From: DAOTVC01 sp034437215 | GTDB taxonomy: Bacteria; Chloroflexota; Anaerolineae; B4-G1; SLSP01 | NCBI GenBank assembly: GCA_034437215.1 | Contig: DAOTVC010000139.1 | Span: 1 to 6,815 of the forward strand | Direction of reading: 5' to 3' | Length of the DNA: 6,815 nucleotides | Part shown: piece by piece, positions 5,224 to 6,815 of the stretch | How the letters are laid out: the number at the start of each line of letters is the position of its first letter | Position numbering within the stretch: position 1 is the stretch's first letter | Position numbers and translations under genes: made by a program | Notes under the pieces: model-generated | The model's database searches: none | Seen by the model: the letters and a program-made list of their open reading frames with translations, nothing else | What the model was told of the DNA's origin: nothing

Positions 5224-5258
5224 AGCTGCGTGGCACTGTCGAAAGGCGCGTTCACCGG

Positions 5259-5264
5259 TACAAT
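5259..5264 (+). promoter_or_regulatory. Possible -10 element for the PfkB kinase gene
   Basis: TACAAT matches five of six consensus -10 bases and would start transcription near 5271, about 20 nt before the ATG. No clear -35 box lies 16-18 bp upstream, so this is tentative. Confidence 0.35.
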
Positions 5265-5290
5265 ATGAAGGAGCGCAGAGAGGAGGTCGC

Positions 5291-6250
5291 ATGCCAGGGA
5301 GTCAATCCACAGGGAACGTCGTCACCGTCACCCTCAATCCCGCGGTCGATCAGACATTGATCGTCGACGACTTCCGCCCCAACACTGTGAACCGGGCGCG
5401 GTCGGCGACCGTCCACGCCGGCGGGAAGGGGATCAACGTCGCCGCCTTCCTCGCCGACTACGGGCAGGAGGTCTGCGCGACGGGCTTCCTCGGGGAGGAG
5501 AACGCCGCCCTCTTCGAGCGCCTCTTCGCGAGCAAGGGGATCGTCGACCGCTTCGTCCACACCCCGGGCAACACCCGCTTCGGCGTCAAGATCGTCGACG
5601 AGGTCCGCGAGGAGACCACCGACCTCAACCTCCCCGGACTGCCCCCCACCTCCGGCGCAGTCGAGAAGCTGTTCGCGACGTTGGACGACCTTGCGGATAC
5701 CTATACCTGGTTCGTCCTGACGGGCAGCCTGCCGCCGGGCCTGCCCCCCGACTTCTACGTCACGCTCATCAGGCGGCTCAAGGCGCGCGGTCGTCACGTC
5801 GTCCTCGACACCAGCGGTGAAGCGCTGCGGGAAGGGGCCGCCGCCGGTCCCCAGATCCTGAAGCCCAACGCAACGGAGATCTCCCAACTCCTGGGAAGAC
5901 CGCTGTCTGACACCGTGGCCCTCGTCACAGGAGCACAGCGCTTGCTCGCGCGGGGCACAGAACTCGTCGCCGTCACCCTGGGGGCCAAGGGAGCGATCCT
6001 CGTGACCGCCGAGGAGAGCGTCATCGCCCGACCGCCGAAGGTCAAGGTCGCGAGCACCGTCGGCGCGGGCGATGCCTTCGTCGCCGGGTTGGTCGCAGCG
6101 CAGCTCGCCCACATGGATCCCCTCGAGAGCGCCCGGCTGGCGACGGCCTTCGCCGCCGGAGCCACGACCCGCCTGGGCTCCCACTTGCCCCCGCTCCGGC
6201 AGTTGGAGCGCTACCGAGAGCAGAGCGTCGTCGTGCGTTGGTCTCGCTGA
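5291..6250 (+). CDS. fruK: PfkB-family sugar-phosphate kinase, probable 1-phosphofructokinase
   Basis: This is a 319-residue cytoplasmic kinase of the PfkB (ribokinase) family. 1-Phosphofructokinase converts fructose 1-phosphate and ATP to fructose 1,6-bisphosphate. Motifs in order: TLNPAVD (14-20), the hallmark start of the FruK/LacC/PfkB phosphosugar subgroup; AGGKGINVA (43-51); TGSLPPG (144-150); LKPN (190-193); TLGAKGA (229-235); and the C-terminal signature STVGAGDAFVAG (255-266) with catalytic Asp261. Length is normal. The ATG at 5291 is chosen because AGGAGG (5281-5286) lies just before it and similarity begins nearby; an upstream TTG at 5192 would add 33 unlike residues. No fructose PTS or repressor genes are adjacent, so tagatose-6-phosphate kinase or 6-phosphofructokinase II activity cannot be excluded. 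Confidence 0.9.
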   Translation: MPGSQSTGNVVTVTLNPAVDQTLIVDDFRPNTVNRARSATVHAGGKGINVAAFLADYGQEVCATGFLGEENAALFERLFASKGIVDRFVHTPGNTRFGVKIVDEVREETTDLNLPGLPPTSGAVEKLFATLDDLADTYTWFVLTGSLPPGLPPDFYVTLIRRLKARGRHVVLDTSGEALREGAAAGPQILKPNATEISQLLGRPLSDTVALVTGAQRLLARGTELVAVTLGAKGAILVTAEESVIARPPKVKVASTVGAGDAFVAGLVAAQLAHMDPLESARLATAFAAGATTRLGSHLPPLRQLERYREQSVVVRWSR

Positions 6251-6291
6251 GAGCAGCTTTCATCTCAAGCGGCTTTCAACAGCAGAGCGAC

Positions 6292-6319
6292 TTGCCCAAG
6301 GGGAAAATCGCTATATGCT
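6292..6319 (+). promoter_or_regulatory. Possible promoter for the LVIVD-repeat gene
   Basis: TTGCCC (6292-6297) and TATGCT (6314-6319) are 16 bp apart, four of six matches each. Transcription would begin near 6326. The short leader then contains a 6-bp stem with a two-base loop (6338-6351, GTGTGG pairing with CCACAC), close upstream of the ribosome binding site. Confidence 0.35.
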
Positions 6320-6375
6320 CCTCCTTACCAGCAATCTGTGTGGCACCACACTATCCAATCACAGGAGGGTAAATC

Positions 6376-6815
6376 ATGAAACGCATCTCTTTTTGTCTGG
6401 GTCTCGTGCTGTTCATCTCGCTCGTCCTAGTCACACCCGGCAGCACCGCCACCGTCACGACGGCTTCCAACGGCCCCTGGATCACCGACTTCGGCGGTCC
6501 GTTGAACGCCGTCGAGGTCCGGGACGCCTACGCCTACGCCGGTATCGGCGACGACCTGGTCATCTTCGACGTCTCCGATCCGACGGCGCCGACGGTCGTC
6601 AGCGAGTTGGATCTGGGTTATCCGGTCTACGACCTGGCACTCTTGGACAACTATGCCTACGTGCTCAACCGGGGGATGTCTATGAGCGACAGTGTCCATG
6701 GGCGCTTTCTAGCAGAGGATGGGCTGGTCATCGTGGATATCTCCAACCCGCAGGCGCCCTACGTGGCAAACAGCCGGACGATCACCGCTCCGGGCAACTC
6801 CCTGGAGATCGCAAT
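6376..6815 (+). CDS. Secreted LVIVD-repeat protein, N-terminal part (runs off window)
   Basis: The gene starts at ATG 6376, preceded by AGGAGGG (6363-6369) with a 6-nt gap, and runs past the right edge after 146 full codons. The N-terminus MKRISFCLGLVLFISLVLV is a signal peptide, with cleavage probable near PGSTA (residues 21-25), so the protein is exported. The mature part carries LVIVD repeats (Pfam PF08309), which form beta-propeller-like blades on extracellular or surface proteins: LVIFDVSDPTAP at 61-72 and LVIVDISNPQAP at 117-128, each preceded by an AYAYA- or NYAYV-type strand. A 15-residue insertion (about 101-115, MSMSDSVHGR and following) interrupts the second blade. Cys7 lies inside the hydrophobic core and is not a lipobox. 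Ligand or partner is unknown and the C-terminal domains are out of view. Confidence 0.88.
   Translation, partial: MKRISFCLGLVLFISLVLVTPGSTATVTTASNGPWITDFGGPLNAVEVRDAYAYAGIGDDLVIFDVSDPTAPTVVSELDLGYPVYDLALLDNYAYVLNRGMSMSDSVHGRFLAEDGLVIVDISNPQAPYVANSRTITAPGNSLEIA

Noticed and set aside
5231..5236. TGGCAC as a sigma54 -24 element
   Set aside because: No GC-containing -12 partner (TTGC-like) occurs at the required spacing.
5192..5290. Longer N-terminus for the PfkB kinase from TTG at 5192
   Set aside because: The 33 added residues do not resemble the family, the TTG has no ribosome binding site, and the stretch overlaps the hydrolase promoter. ATG at 5291 has AGGAGG just upstream.
5252..6184. 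Long minus-strand open frame (310 codons) opposite the PfkB kinase
   Set aside because: The plus strand encodes all PfkB motifs. The antisense frame is low-complexity (rich in Gly, Arg, Glu, Asp) and is a compositional shadow.

Overview
The window is GC-rich bacterial DNA (coding regions look about 60-65% G+C by eye) with strong AGGAGG-type ribosome binding sites. The LVIVD-repeat secreted protein, the DUF218-type remnant, and intergenic gaps carrying short 7-8 bp tandem repeats would suit a Chloroflexota-like genome. That placement is a guess from gene content, not from any marker gene.

Layout. Positions 1-2547 form a minus-strand block with a redox theme. Read in transcription order, it holds a 471-aa protein with two flavodoxin-like domains and an iron-sulfur-type cysteine motif. 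Two bases later comes a 139-aa C_GCAxxG_C_C family protein. A wrecked DUF218/YdcF-like membrane protein gene follows (lost start codon, internal deletion plus frameshift), and then the first 58 codons of a nitroreductase that runs off the left edge. A promoter with an extended -10 lies upstream of the 471-aa gene, and a 20-bp palindrome covers its predicted transcription start.

Positions 2548-3192 hold no convincing gene but are structurally rich: a 97-bp AT-rich segment flanked by 11-bp direct repeats and 9-bp inverted repeats, a perfect ribosome binding site leading into a two-codon start-stop ORF, two strong palindromes, and a pair of competing hairpins just before the next gene. A plus-strand LURP-one/YxjI-like gene (3193-3684) then meets, tail to tail, a minus-strand membrane-anchored alpha/beta-hydrolase (3701-5035).

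The 255-bp gap at 5036-5290 carries a promoter for the hydrolase whose leader contains six copies of an 8-bp tandem repeat, and the region upstream of a plus-strand PfkB-family 1-phosphofructokinase (5291-6250). The right edge holds the start of a secreted LVIVD-repeat protein.

The genes do not form one pathway. The only apparent functional unit is the redox block on the left. The best leads for something new are that block with its predicted operator, the MITE-like segment with its start-stop ORF, and the short-period tandem repeats in gaps. No tRNA, rRNA, CRISPR array, transposase or classical mobile element was seen.
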